A DNA stretch of 64,000 bases from Deltaproteobacteria bacterium (GTDB lineage: Bacteria > Bdellovibrionota > Bdellovibrionia > Bdellovibrionales > Bdellovibrionaceae): the NCBI GenBank assembly GCA_017302835.1, contig JAFLCC010000006.1:211672-275671 (forward strand), written 5' to 3'. Below are positions 19,567 to 28,881 of the stretch, one piece after another (positions within the stretch are counted from its first letter, which is position 1; each line of letters begins with the position of its first letter). A model generated the notes under the pieces. It worked only from the letters and a program-made list of their open reading frames with translations. It was not told the DNA's origin and did no database searches. The translations under genes and the position numbers were made by a program.

Positions 19567-20544
19567 ATGAATATTTTTTCACAAGGCAGCAAACTTGCCT
19601 TATCAGTTTTTTTAATGTTAGGTGTTTTTTCAACCTATAAAGCGGATGCCATATCGCTTAGATTTAAATCGAAAATATTTTCAAGCGGGCCAGATATTTA
19701 CGCTTGTAATGCGGGCGTCGCTTCTGCATTTTTACAAAATAGTATCTGTTATTTTGGCGGGAAGAAAGAGAATGGATTTTGTACTCCTTCTTCTTGTTCC
19801 AATGCTAAAGAAAATTGCAATACCGACTGTGTGTGTATTGATAAGGGTGGTCAAGGGGAGACTTATATTAATAAAATTACCTTGAAAGCAAAACTATATG
19901 ATACGGAAGCGACCCTTCCTCTAGAAAAGAAAAAGGCTTCTGGACCCGCGTTTCAAAGTGTTTACACTCCTGTAGATTCATGGAATCGAAAAATCTATGA
20001 TCTGTCGACGCAGTTTATGACCGAAGCCTATACCGGATCTTATTTTGTAGATATTTGCTACCGTGGAACTGAAATTCCAGATGGAGAAGGTTATTTTGTC
20101 ATTTCAACAGAAGCTGCGGCAATTCCCTTTTTAGTTACAGATTTAACGGGTTATAGTTCTTTAGATAACAACAGAACCGGTCTGGATTTTAATGAGGCGA
20201 ACATGCTAGGTAAAATTTATACAGATAGAGCCGAGTTGTCTGTAGAAAGATTTGTTGTCTGTGGTGACACGCAAGCATCTTCTGACTTTGTTCTTAATGG
20301 AACAACGGGAGTGCCAACTGGAGGAACTGCTGGAAATAAATTTTTTAGTTCAGCTTCAGAAATGCAATTGAGATCATCAGCTTTGTCTAAAGCTCACGGA
20401 TCTGTTATCGATCCTAAGTTTTGTAAATTTAGATATATTTTTAGGGAAACCAATTGGAAATCAGCAACTCCTTACCGTCGAAGCACTAAGGGTGAAGGCG
20501 CTGAGGTTTGTACCTACACTAAAATAAGTGATCCAACAGAATAA
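19567..20544 (+). CDS. Secreted Cys-rich protein of unknown family, first gene of an exported-protein cluster
   Basis: 325 residues from the ATG at 19567, set by AAGGAG 7 bases upstream; the earlier in-frame start at 19540 would put charged residues before the signal. Signal peptide ends near residue 28 (STYKADA). The mature part has at least twelve Cys, many between residues 45 and 95 (CYFGG..CTPSSC..CNTDCVC), which suggests an oxidised, disulfide-rich domain in the periplasm or outside. No catalytic motif or known family is seen. It leads a run of six genes on the same strand, all encoding exported proteins. A short hairpin separates it from the next gene. Confidence 0.7.
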   Translation: MNIFSQGSKLALSVFLMLGVFSTYKADAISLRFKSKIFSSGPDIYACNAGVASAFLQNSICYFGGKKENGFCTPSSCSNAKENCNTDCVCIDKGGQGETYINKITLKAKLYDTEATLPLEKKKASGPAFQSVYTPVDSWNRKIYDLSTQFMTEAYTGSYFVDICYRGTEIPDGEGYFVISTEAAAIPFLVTDLTGYSSLDNNRTGLDFNEANMLGKIYTDRAELSVERFVVCGDTQASSDFVLNGTTGVPTGGTAGNKFFSSASEMQLRSSALSKAHGSVIDPKFCKFRYIFRETNWKSATPYRRSTKGEGAEVCTYTKISDPTE

Positions 20545-20564
20545 TTTAATAAAAAACTAAGGGC

Positions 20565-20578
20565 GAAGGCCCTAAAGA
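20565..20578. terminator. Small intercistronic hairpin
   Basis: AGGGC-GAAG-GCCCT, a perfect 5-bp stem with tetraloop, 20 bases after the stop of the first cluster gene and 35 bases before the next start. There is no T-run, so it is probably an attenuating or stabilising hairpin within an operon rather than a full terminator. Confidence 0.35.
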
Positions 20579-20612
20579 GTTAAGACTTTTGAAACAAACT
20601 CTGAGGAAAATA

Positions 20613-22148
20613 ATGAGAATTTTCAAATTAAAGAGACTTCGAAATATTACATCCTCCTTTTTAAAGGTAAGTGCGCTCATGTTGCACTTACCTTTAGTCT
20701 TTTCTTTGGCTTGTACTATTGAAAATGTCGATAAAAATACGGATAAGATTTTTATTTCCAACGAAAATGGTAAGTTAAAATTATTTAAACAAGTTAACCC
20801 ATTAATGTTAAATTCTTGTAAAGAAGAAGTCCAGTTGGCGCTATCCGTAGTGTTACCTTCTCCCCAGGATTATTCTTCAGAGTATTGGATGCATGATTCC
20901 ATAAGTAACAAAAAAACATGTGAAATCACCAGTGATCTAAAATTTTTAAAAGAACAAAAAGAAGTTACGAGTGAAGTTTTGTTCAAAAAGTTTAAAATAT
21001 TTGAAAGCTGTGTGGGATTAAGAGTCAAAGATCTTGATCAAAAAAAAATTAGACTTTCTAAATCTGTAAATTGCGAAGTTTTGCCAAGCTCAACAGAGAG
21101 TGAGCTATTGTTGAAGGGTGATAATTGCTTTGTGAGAACAACATCAAAAGCTCAGAACCTGGTGGTATCCCCTTTGGTTCTTGATAGTTGTGCTGACATT
21201 AAGGACTTTATTGATTTTAATGCCAATCTTAAAGTTATCAAAATAGAAAATAAAATTCCTGAGATATTAACATCCAAAGATTATCATATCCTGTTTGAAG
21301 ACAAAGAAGAACCTAGGGGAAAGATAAAAGTAAAAGAGGGAATGCTTCCTTTTTTTAAAAGTTCCCATTACATGTTAGATTATTATTTTTTTAATTTGAT
21401 ATTTAATGGATCTAAAGATTTGACGTTAAATGTTCAAGCTCAATATTTTGTTAATAATTTTTCAAATCAACATTTACCTTTTGTTGTTAAAAATGATCTG
21501 ACCTTAGTTAAAAAAACAAGCAAAGAAAGAATATCTTTAGGGCTATGGTACAATGGAATTATAGTTCCTGGTCAATGGATGGGCGTGGATGGCCTATCTG
21601 ACAATTTGAGTATCACCCATTCTGTGGAGTCCTACCAATTAAGTCAGAATGCAAAACAAATAGAAAAAGGAGATTTTCTTATTCTCAGTGGGCAGTTAGT
21701 ATCCCCGAATACAGGCTATCAAAAATTTTGGAAATTTACCCATGAGTATTTAAAAAAAATGGCTGGAGATAACAGGAAAAGAAAGCCGGGAAAAGTTCGA
21801 AGCAGAGTGATTTCCGATGAAATACCTTCCATCGATGAATTAAAGTCTTTTTCTCAAATTTCCCAGATCGAAGAATTTTCTTTAGAACAAGCGACTAAAA
21901 AGATTTTTAATTTGGATCCAAGATTTCAAATTCGATTTACCCATGTATGTCAAAAGCTGAATAGGGAAGATTTGGAATGTGAGGATTTTTCAATCGTTGA
22001 AGATTTGCCTGAAATCAGGGTTTTATTTGAAGTTACTGATTCAGAGTATGAAATAAAGGTGAAGCCAATTAAAATAATTAAAACAAACTGGAATCAAAAA
22101 AAGGAAGAGGAGAATTTAAATTCTTCTTCGAGTATTTTATGTCATTAG
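20613..22148 (+). CDS. Exported protein of unknown family
   Basis: 511 residues from the ATG at 20613, preferred over the TTG at 20589 because GAGGA lies 5 bases upstream. A basic N-terminus (MRIFKLKRLRN) is followed by a hydrophobic signal ending at FSLA-C, either a type I site or a poor lipobox. The mature chain is rich in Lys, Ser and Leu with scattered Cys (about nine). The middle part (about 225-330) reads as beta-rich, and a basic KRKPGKVRSRV segment lies near residue 390. No recognised domain. It is second in the cluster of six exported proteins, with the next gene 25 bases downstream. Confidence 0.68.
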   Translation: MRIFKLKRLRNITSSFLKVSALMLHLPLVFSLACTIENVDKNTDKIFISNENGKLKLFKQVNPLMLNSCKEEVQLALSVVLPSPQDYSSEYWMHDSISNKKTCEITSDLKFLKEQKEVTSEVLFKKFKIFESCVGLRVKDLDQKKIRLSKSVNCEVLPSSTESELLLKGDNCFVRTTSKAQNLVVSPLVLDSCADIKDFIDFNANLKVIKIENKIPEILTSKDYHILFEDKEEPRGKIKVKEGMLPFFKSSHYMLDYYFFNLIFNGSKDLTLNVQAQYFVNNFSNQHLPFVVKNDLTLVKKTSKERISLGLWYNGIIVPGQWMGVDGLSDNLSITHSVESYQLSQNAKQIEKGDFLILSGQLVSPNTGYQKFWKFTHEYLKKMAGDNRKRKPGKVRSRVISDEIPSIDELKSFSQISQIEEFSLEQATKKIFNLDPRFQIRFTHVCQKLNREDLECEDFSIVEDLPEIRVLFEVTDSEYEIKVKPIKIIKTNWNQKKEEENLNSSSSILCH

Positions 22149-22173
22149 TCACACGCACTAAAAGGGAGAAATT

Positions 22174-22746
22174 ATGAATCGTACCGTATTGTTAACATTA
22201 TTATTCTTATCTGGGACTATTTGGGCCGATGAAGCTACGGATTTGTTAACAGTGGACACCTTGCAAGGAAATCCTGCGCACGTAGGGCTTTCTACAGTGG
22301 ATAAAATTGAGCAAGAAATCGTGGCTGGAATCAAACAGAAATGTGATATTTATGGATGCGTTCTATTTGTTGATGAAGGAAACGGAAATGAATTTAAGAT
22401 CACTTTAGGTGGTGGTGTAGGGCAGAATTACTCTGGCTATGGCGGTGGTGGTGGCGGAGGAATTAATATCTATGGAGCCCAGTCAGGCAACGATCCCTAT
22501 TATGGAGTTACTTTTACTTATATTCATACCAACTATAAATGTATTCGAAGAGTGCCCGAAGGGACTTACAAGTTAGTTGAAAGTTATCAAAAGCTAATGG
22601 CCTCAAAGGAATATGTGGAAAAAGTTTTTAGTTCATGGAAAAAAGGTGAAGAATTGCCAACACCCGAAAATGTAAAAACAGCACTTTCAGTATTGGTTTC
22701 TGTAAAACCAAGTCAGGGAAATTGTGGCAGACTGGGAAACAACTAA
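22174..22746 (+). CDS. Small secreted protein with a glycine-rich loop
   Basis: 190 residues, signal peptide 1-18 (MNRTVLLTLLFLSGTIWA) with AAAGGGAG just upstream of the ATG. The mature protein has a CDIYGC pair near residues 52-57 and a Gly-rich loop (SGYGGGGGGGINIYG) around 88-102. C-terminal Cys suggest a second disulfide. No family recognised. Its last 23 bases overlap the start of the next gene, so translation of the two is likely linked. Third member of the exported cluster. Confidence 0.7.
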   Translation: MNRTVLLTLLFLSGTIWADEATDLLTVDTLQGNPAHVGLSTVDKIEQEIVAGIKQKCDIYGCVLFVDEGNGNEFKITLGGGVGQNYSGYGGGGGGGINIYGAQSGNDPYYGVTFTYIHTNYKCIRRVPEGTYKLVESYQKLMASKEYVEKVFSSWKKGEELPTPENVKTALSVLVSVKPSQGNCGRLGNN

Positions 22747-25291
22747 AATAAATTTTCTAAAACTTCTTCTGTTTTTTTTGTTAGGTTTCGGTTTCCGAAG
22801 TTTTTCCGAAGTTTATTCTTTTTCTAATACCAACCTCTGCGCCAGACAGTCATTGGACCCGGCAAACTCGGTCTATTTGTTAATGGATGGATTTGCACCA
22901 GGTCGAGCTGCCATGAAAAGAGCCTATGATCTGAATTTATCTTCTCCGGAACTTGTTAAGAAGGTTTGGGCAGAGTACCATAAAAGAGCCTTCTATCTTT
23001 CTCATAAAATTTTAAATCACTTATCAAATGGACAGTTGCCTCTCCTTTCTGACGAAACAGTTAAGTCCTGTCATGGAAACATCAGAAACTGTTTAATTCT
23101 TAAAAATTTAGTTCTTGAAAATTGGAACCGAGTTTTCGAAACAACTCCAGGAAAAAATGTGAAATGTTCTTGGATTAAAAAAGCCATTCCTTTAAATTTT
23201 GCAATCAATTTTGAATCTAGAAATCCGACAAGGGATGATTTAGAAAAACTTGCCATGAGCTATCTGGATAAAAATAATTATATTGATCGTTGTGAAAATA
23301 TACTGAATTTAGACCTTCAAAATCAACCTGACTTGGTTCTGAGGTTGAATTTTCCGCCATTCAAAGATTCTAAGGAGGGGTTTCAATTTTGGAATTCGTT
23401 TAAGATTTATTTGACTTATATTTGGGGCCTAAAAATTAATTCTGGAAAGTTTAAATTTGAAGACTTGTCTAGGAGCTTTGCGGTTGAGGAGTTAATGACT
23501 CTCATGGCTGACGGTTGCCAGTCGATATCCAAACCAGAATGTTCTTCTGATTTTTTAAACACCTCGCAGTTTCGAGATATCATCAAAAAGGGCAAATTTG
23601 ATGATAATTATTTAATGGCCAATGAGATTTTAAAGGCAGAAATTACGAAAGCTAAAAATGAGCTAAACCCTGATGAGAAGTCATCGAAACAAAGTTTTTC
23701 TGCAGGTAATTTTGATCTTCGCAATCAGTTGTTGTCTACTATGAAATTTAGACATCAAGCTCAATTTCAGTTTTATAAAAGTTATAAGACTTTAAAAACA
23801 ATTTTTAATCAAAAAAAGGTTAATGAAATAGTGAATGACTTAAACACTCTTGAAGGCATCGAAAGATCTGAGGCCGAGCAGGAAAAGGAAGTCATGTGCA
23901 GTGAATTATTAAAATTTTCAAATAAAGAAGTGAGTGGTTTCGCAAAAGAGATAATCCAAGCTAGATCTGTTTTTGCTGCAAGTGAAAATTCTGAACTTTT
24001 AAATCTTTGGGAAAAAGTGATAGATCTTTCATTGAAGTTAAAACCTTTTTGTCAGGATGTGGAAAATAAATTAAAACTTAAGATGGTGTCAGAGGATGCC
24101 TCTACCAAAATCATGAGGACGAAGAAATGGTCCAAAACAGTGACACAGTATTTATTGCCTTTTGATATTCAAAATGATTTGACAGAGAAAAATCAATCTC
24201 GTTCGCATCCTTACGTAAAGCTTGCGGAAGAAATAATTTGTGATAACCCTATAGACTGTGTTCGTTCATCTATGGAGTCAGCGGTTAACTTGTATCAAGT
24301 TATGCTGTACCGGAATCAGGCTTTAAATAAGCTTCCAAACGAGTTGAATGCCCAAGGCAGTCTTGCGGGAGCCGTGGCTTGTCAACTTTATGATCCTTGG
24401 GCTGAAAGTCAATTAAGGAAAAAAAAGCTTATCAGTGACATCATCAGCTCCGTGATATCGGGAGTGACGATGCTTCCGATTTATTTAGATTTAACATTTC
24501 AGCAGCCTCAGATTACCAGTTTTAAACAGCTGATGGATTCAGGAACTATAAAATTTGACCCTATTTTTAACGAAAATGACATTAAAAAGACTCTTTTTAT
24601 AGATCTGGGTCCTGTGGCAAGAACAAATTGTTATTTAAGTTTATCAAATAGTATAGATTTGAATTTACATCAATACAGGTACGTTTTTAGTGGTGTCACC
24701 TTTCAGGGCTGCATGAAAAAGGCGGCTGGGGAAATGAATTCTGATCTCCTCAGCTTAACCGAAAACAAACTAAATGAGCTCAGCGCTTGTGGGTCTTGTA
24801 CTTTGAATTTTGAATCGGTAGCCATGGCCGCAGTGGAGTCGAATTACAGTGTTCTTCGAGCTGGTCTTAGAATTTTTGCGAGCTTGATTTATTATCTGAG
24901 GGAGTCCGAAAACCCTAAAACCAACCCCATCGAGTTTCAGATAAATTCTGATTACATCGTAGAGACTTTTCAAAAATACAATTCTATTCCAGATAAGTGT
25001 GTTTATGAGCTGATTAATGGTTCAAAGTGTATGGAAGATCTTTGTGTTTCCAAAACAGTTTCTGAACTTGAGAAATCCACTGGGCTTAAAGTGGAATCAG
25101 CATCGATATGGAGTTCAAGTTTAGAAAAGGGTGTCGGTGGATCAGACCATCCAGCAAAGGACGTTTGGGTTAAGATTGTTGGGTGTCAAAGGGAAGAACG
25201 AATACCTATCACTTGTGTTACTAACAGAATCCCTAGTTTTATTAATATATCAAATCATCTGAAAAATCTTTCATGCGGAAGAGGTCAATAA
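22724..25291 (+). CDS. Large exported protein of unknown family (855 aa)
   Basis: Starts with GTG inside the previous gene (23-base overlap), with AGGGA just upstream; no ATG is available before the hydrophobic signal (FLKLLLFFLLGFGFRSFS, about residues 11-28). The mature protein is predominantly helical by composition, with many Cys in pairs (CQSISKPEC, CGSC, CDNPIDC, CVYELINGSKC) consistent with disulfides. A hydrophobic segment around residues 575-590 (SDIISSVISGVTMLPIYLDL) could be a membrane contact. There is no enzymatic motif. It is the largest product of the six-gene exported cluster and may be its structural core. The function is unknown. Confidence 0.68.
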   Translation: MADWETTKINFLKLLLFFLLGFGFRSFSEVYSFSNTNLCARQSLDPANSVYLLMDGFAPGRAAMKRAYDLNLSSPELVKKVWAEYHKRAFYLSHKILNHLSNGQLPLLSDETVKSCHGNIRNCLILKNLVLENWNRVFETTPGKNVKCSWIKKAIPLNFAINFESRNPTRDDLEKLAMSYLDKNNYIDRCENILNLDLQNQPDLVLRLNFPPFKDSKEGFQFWNSFKIYLTYIWGLKINSGKFKFEDLSRSFAVEELMTLMADGCQSISKPECSSDFLNTSQFRDIIKKGKFDDNYLMANEILKAEITKAKNELNPDEKSSKQSFSAGNFDLRNQLLSTMKFRHQAQFQFYKSYKTLKTIFNQKKVNEIVNDLNTLEGIERSEAEQEKEVMCSELLKFSNKEVSGFAKEIIQARSVFAASENSELLNLWEKVIDLSLKLKPFCQDVENKLKLKMVSEDASTKIMRTKKWSKTVTQYLLPFDIQNDLTEKNQSRSHPYVKLAEEIICDNPIDCVRSSMESAVNLYQVMLYRNQALNKLPNELNAQGSLAGAVACQLYDPWAESQLRKKKLISDIISSVISGVTMLPIYLDLTFQQPQITSFKQLMDSGTIKFDPIFNENDIKKTLFIDLGPVARTNCYLSLSNSIDLNLHQYRYVFSGVTFQGCMKKAAGEMNSDLLSLTENKLNELSACGSCTLNFESVAMAAVESNYSVLRAGLRIFASLIYYLRESENPKTNPIEFQINSDYIVETFQKYNSIPDKCVYELINGSKCMEDLCVSKTVSELEKSTGLKVESASIWSSSLEKGVGGSDHPAKDVWVKIVGCQREERIPITCVTNRIPSFINISNHLKNLSCGRGQ

Positions 25292-25293
25292 GA

Positions 25294-25917
25294 ATGAAAA
25301 ATTTAATTCAAATGATCTTGATCTGTTTTTCGTTTTCTCATTTTCTTTTAGCGGCACCAAAGTCAATCCCTAAAGTAATTCCAGAGAGTCATCAGCCCTT
25401 TGAAATGAGTGAATATAAAATGAGTAAAGAAAAAATAAGTTATGAAAGTGATTTCACTATGGGATATTTTATTGAATGCAGTGAAAAAAGCTCTCAACTT
25501 TGTCAAAATTTGTGTCACCAAAATAAATGTTTGCTGAATGAGGATTCCTGTGAAGGGTGTATTTCTTCAAATAATTATCAAATGTATTCTCTTTATCGTG
25601 ATTTAAAGAGCATTTATGCAGTATCATTAAATCAAAGTTCAACAATTCAGGTACTAACCGAATTTCAAAATGAGGCATTGTTTGTTGTTGATAGCACTTC
25701 CATTTTTGGTCTATTTATGGATGTTTCGGATGGGCTTCAATTAAATAAAATGAAAGCCGATTTCTTAAGTTATTGTCCGCAGGGAAGCAAAGAAAGTTTT
25801 TTGGTTCTTTCAAAAAATGAAGATCATTTTTTGAAATTAAAGTTTATTATTTGTCAAAGTTCCAGTGAATTTGCCATTTTTCAAATCCATTTCAATAAAG
25901 AGTATGAAAATGACTAA
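25294..25917 (+). CDS. Secreted protein of unknown family
   Basis: 207 residues from the ATG at 25294, just 2 bases after the preceding stop; an in-frame ATG at 25273 would only add a basic heptapeptide. Signal peptide ends near residue 21 (HFLLA-A). A tight Cys cluster follows (CSEKSSQLCQNLCHQNKC then CEGC) at about residues 62-90, probably disulfide-bonded. The rest reads as beta strands. No family recognised. Its stop overlaps the start of the next gene. Fifth member of the exported cluster. Confidence 0.66.
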   Translation: MKNLIQMILICFSFSHFLLAAPKSIPKVIPESHQPFEMSEYKMSKEKISYESDFTMGYFIECSEKSSQLCQNLCHQNKCLLNEDSCEGCISSNNYQMYSLYRDLKSIYAVSLNQSSTIQVLTEFQNEALFVVDSTSIFGLFMDVSDGLQLNKMKADFLSYCPQGSKESFLVLSKNEDHFLKLKFIICQSSSEFAIFQIHFNKEYEND

Positions 25918-27103
25918 AATTTTTCTGGTTGTTTTTCTAGCTGCCTTTAGTTTGCTTGCAGAGGTTTGGCATTCTGAAAACGAATGGAGTCTTGATTGGG
26001 AAAATAAGTATTCAGATTGGGTTAAAGAATCTTGGGTACAGGAAATCTTCACTGATGAAGAGAGTCTTTTGTATGGCTTAAAAACTGATTGTGCGGACGC
26101 TACTTATTTTATGAGGGCTTATTTTTCTTACAAAAATAAACTGCCATTTGTAGCCACATCATCAAGTGGCAAACTCCTTACTGAGAAGTCAAAACAATTT
26201 GATTTTCTTTTAGATGAAAATAAAAAATTTATTAGTTTTTTAAAATACATAGCCGATGTGACCAACACCTACACCTTAGCAAAGGATACTCTGCCCATTC
26301 CTATGAATAGAAAGGTGTTGAGGGCCGGAGCTGTTTATGTAAGCCCAGGAATTCATTCTTATCAAATTGTGGATTTGGATGAATATGGAAATGTAACAAC
26401 CCTCAGCTCAACAGTACCCAGAGACGTTAGAATTTTATTTAAAAATTATGGATTTCCTTTCTACATTCCTAAGGATATAAAAAGCGAAAAAGATGGTTTT
26501 AGAGTTTTCAAGTGGCCTTCAGAATATACTTTGCCGGATAAAGAAAATCTTCGCAGATCTTCTGAACAATATGAACTGTTTAAGCCCTATGAGAACTCCT
26601 TCGTTCGGTATAATGATTTTGTTATAGATCGATTTAAATTGAAAGCTGAACCCTTGGAAAATAAGATAAATAGAGTTTATGAAAGCCTTTGTTATTATTC
26701 AAGAGAAAGATCGGCACAGGTCACCCAAGCCTACGTTCGGTGGTTAGAGACTCGAAAAACTTGTTTATCTCGGTCCGATTACGATGAGTACAGTACTTTT
26801 TTTAGAGATGATCAACTAAAAGAATATTTCAATTATTTTCGGTCTATAAGGTCTAATGAATCTTGGTCGGAGCTTAGCTCGGAAACGAAAGAGAAATTCC
26901 TATCCGTTTTTAACCAAAAATATGCAAGAATGGGATGCCTTGTGGAGACTACTTGGCCTCAACAGCCAGTGATAACTTTATTTGAAATTAGAGAGGCTCT
27001 TGAAAAAGGACTTATCGTTTCCGATCCCAATGCGGATATTGCCCAAAGATGGGGATTAAAGTCCTTTGGGCCAAAATGCTTACGATATGAGACAGTGCCC
27101 TAA
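25904..27103 (+). CDS. Exported protein with a possible NlpC/P60-like (papain-fold) cysteine site
   Basis: 399 residues from the ATG at 25904; a second ATG at 25910 is equally possible and both overlap the previous stop. Signal peptide ends near residue 19-20 (FSLLA-E). The motif TDCADATYFMRAYF (C63) followed by GAVYVSPGIHSYQIVDLDE (H151, with D157/D159) has the order and spacing of a Cys-His-Asp papain-fold hydrolase such as NlpC/P60 or transglutaminase-like proteins: Cys at the start of a helix, then Gly-x-hydrophobic and His at the start of a beta strand. The C-terminal ~200 residues are helical with four more Cys. The substrate could be peptidoglycan or protein. The catalytic reading is my inference from pattern, not a family match. 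Last gene of the cluster, converging on mreB with overlapping stops. Confidence 0.6.
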   Translation: MKMTKIFLVVFLAAFSLLAEVWHSENEWSLDWENKYSDWVKESWVQEIFTDEESLLYGLKTDCADATYFMRAYFSYKNKLPFVATSSSGKLLTEKSKQFDFLLDENKKFISFLKYIADVTNTYTLAKDTLPIPMNRKVLRAGAVYVSPGIHSYQIVDLDEYGNVTTLSSTVPRDVRILFKNYGFPFYIPKDIKSEKDGFRVFKWPSEYTLPDKENLRRSSEQYELFKPYENSFVRYNDFVIDRFKLKAEPLENKINRVYESLCYYSRERSAQVTQAYVRWLETRKTCLSRSDYDEYSTFFRDDQLKEYFNYFRSIRSNESWSELSSETKEKFLSVFNQKYARMGCLVETTWPQQPVITLFEIREALEKGLIVSDPNADIAQRWGLKSFGPKCLRYETVP

Positions 27104-28137
27104 AGTTCCAATTGAATTTTTTCTAGAAGAGAAGGGTCCTCTAAAACCATTTCACCACCGATGGCAATAGCCACGAGGGGGGAGTTGGCAACCCTAACGG
27201 GAAGCCTGACTTCATTTTGAATTCTTAAGCTAAAATCCTTAATAAGAGCCCCTCCACCGGCGAGCCAAATACCTTTATCGATGATATCTGAAACCAGCTC
27301 TGGTGGAGTGTTTTCGAGGGCTTTGTGAATGGCATTAATTATTTGTTGGAGGCAATCATTCATGGCGATCCCAACTTCTTCTGAAGTGACTTCCATGGTT
27401 TTCTGCATCCCTGTTTCCGTATCTCTTCCACTAACAATGGCTGTTTGAATTTCCTTTTTTGGAACCGCGGTTCCAATAGAGATTTTTAAAAGTTCTGCCT
27501 GGGACTCGGGAATTATAATATTTTTATATTTTTTAAAATAAGCAATGATATCTTCATCTATTTTATGGCCGCCCACGCGGATGGCCTCACAATAAACAAT
27601 ATCAGCAAGGGCAATCACCGCAACTTCTGTCGTTCCTCCACCAATATCCACAATCATATTTCCCAGGGCTGATTTGATTTCTAAACCACTTCCTATGGCG
27701 GCAGCCATTGGTTCATCAATTAAATAGACTTTTTTGCTGCCAGCTTTCTTGCAGGCTTCAACAACCGCTTTTTTTTCTACTTCAGTGACTCCAAAGGGTA
27801 AGGAGACTACCACGCGAGGTGAGGAAAAATGTTTTTTAACCTGGGGATGATTTAGAAAAAACTTGAGCATGTGTTCTGCTGAATCAAAATCGGCAATCAC
27901 TCCATCTTTTATAGGTTTTAGAATAAAAATATTACCAGTTTGTTTCTCAGAAATTTCCTTCGCAGCTAAGCCAACAGCCACAATCTTTTTTTTATGAGGG
28001 GAATTTGAAAGATAGGCCACAATGCTGGGCTCGTTAAGGACGATCCCTTTCCCCCGTGCTGAGATGACCGTGTTCGCGGTACCCAGATCGACATAAATAT
28101 CAGCTCCATTTTTATCTTCTCGAAACCAGGAAAACAT
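27100..28137 (-). CDS. mreB: Rod-shape protein MreB
   Basis: 345 residues from the ATG at 28137 (AAAAGGAG just upstream), typical MreB length. It is an actin-fold ATPase that forms membrane filaments directing side-wall peptidoglycan synthesis. Actin-type motifs: phosphate 1 YVDLGTANTVI near the N-terminus, connect 1 and phosphate 2 NMIVDIGGGTTEVAVI, adenosine motif WLAGGGALIKDF near the C-terminus. The N-terminal MFSWF could serve as membrane anchor. Its start is 1 base after the stop of a likely outer-membrane protein gene, and no mreC or mreD is adjacent, so this may be an extra copy rather than the canonical mre operon (known in Bdellovibrio, which has two). Confidence 0.95.
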   Translation of the reverse strand: MFSWFREDKNGADIYVDLGTANTVISARGKGIVLNEPSIVAYLSNSPHKKKIVAVGLAAKEISEKQTGNIFILKPIKDGVIADFDSAEHMLKFFLNHPQVKKHFSSPRVVVSLPFGVTEVEKKAVVEACKKAGSKKVYLIDEPMAAAIGSGLEIKSALGNMIVDIGGGTTEVAVIALADIVYCEAIRVGGHKIDEDIIAYFKKYKNIIIPESQAELLKISIGTAVPKKEIQTAIVSGRDTETGMQKTMEVTSEEVGIAMNDCLQQIINAIHKALENTPPELVSDIIDKGIWLAGGGALIKDFSLRIQNEVRLPVRVANSPLVAIAIGGEMVLEDPSLLEKIQLEL

Positions 28138-28138
28138 A

Positions 28139-28774
28139 TTACTCCTTTTTCTTTCTTCTTTGGAAGCCCTTATTGGCATCAAAAGGAATGCTGGCAAACA
28201 GGCTTAGACCCGATTCAGAGTTATTTAGATTTAAGGCGAATTCTCCTGCGAAAAAAACGCTCTCAAGGTCTGGGTGTTGGTACTCGGTGCCTACAACAAA
28301 TTGAGTTCCAGTGCTGTTATTACTCTTTGTATAAACTAAATTGATGGGTACCGCGAAATAAGGAGTCATGGTGCCCTTCTCAATATCTACTTTTTTGCTG
28401 ATTAAGGGGCTGATTTGAAAGGCTGTGGTGCTGGTGTCAGCAATTCGAGCAAGCCAAATCGAAGCTTTGATTCCAATGGCCGGCTGATTCATGAAGTCAG
28501 GAAAGGGAATATATTTAACGGAGCCACCCAGATGAAAATCAACAGATCCTAGACCAAACAAAAACCGAGAAGAGAGCTCATCACTTCCACCCATGTCCAG
28601 AAAGGTACCGATATTAAGGCCCGATTTCCCTGCGGTGAGACTTTGTAAACTGGCACCAATTCGATAAGTTCCTTGGGGAAGGGTTTCCCCAGATTCTCCG
28701 ATGCTTAAGTAGTTAGCCTTAGCATAGAAAGCGGTTGTTAGAAGCAAAAGAACAAGGTGGAATTTAAACTTCAT
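28139..28774 (-). CDS. Probable outer-membrane beta-barrel protein of unknown function
   Basis: 211 residues from the ATG at 28774, where AGGAA lies 9 bases upstream and the signal peptide (KFKFHLVLLLLTTAFYAKA) begins at once. The mature protein alternates hydrophobic and polar residues with Gly and aromatic residues, as in small barrels (GTYRIGASLQSL, SRFLFGLGSVDFHLGGSV, TQFVVGTEYQHP). It ends with RRKKKE. The next gene, mreB, follows after 1 base. The tight coupling of an outer-membrane protein to a cytoskeletal protein is unusual and may reflect coordinated envelope growth (inference). Confidence 0.65.
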   Translation of the reverse strand: MKFKFHLVLLLLTTAFYAKANYLSIGESGETLPQGTYRIGASLQSLTAGKSGLNIGTFLDMGGSDELSSRFLFGLGSVDFHLGGSVKYIPFPDFMNQPAIGIKASIWLARIADTSTTAFQISPLISKKVDIEKGTMTPYFAVPINLVYTKSNNSTGTQFVVGTEYQHPDLESVFFAGEFALNLNNSESGLSLFASIPFDANKGFQRRKKKE

Positions 28775-28881
28775 ATTTTTAGTTCCTATGTAAACTCGAT
28801 TTCGTATCGAGATGGATTTAAAGATCATAAATTAAACTAAGTGGGTTTGACAAGTAGATGAACTGTTGAGATTTTATTATC

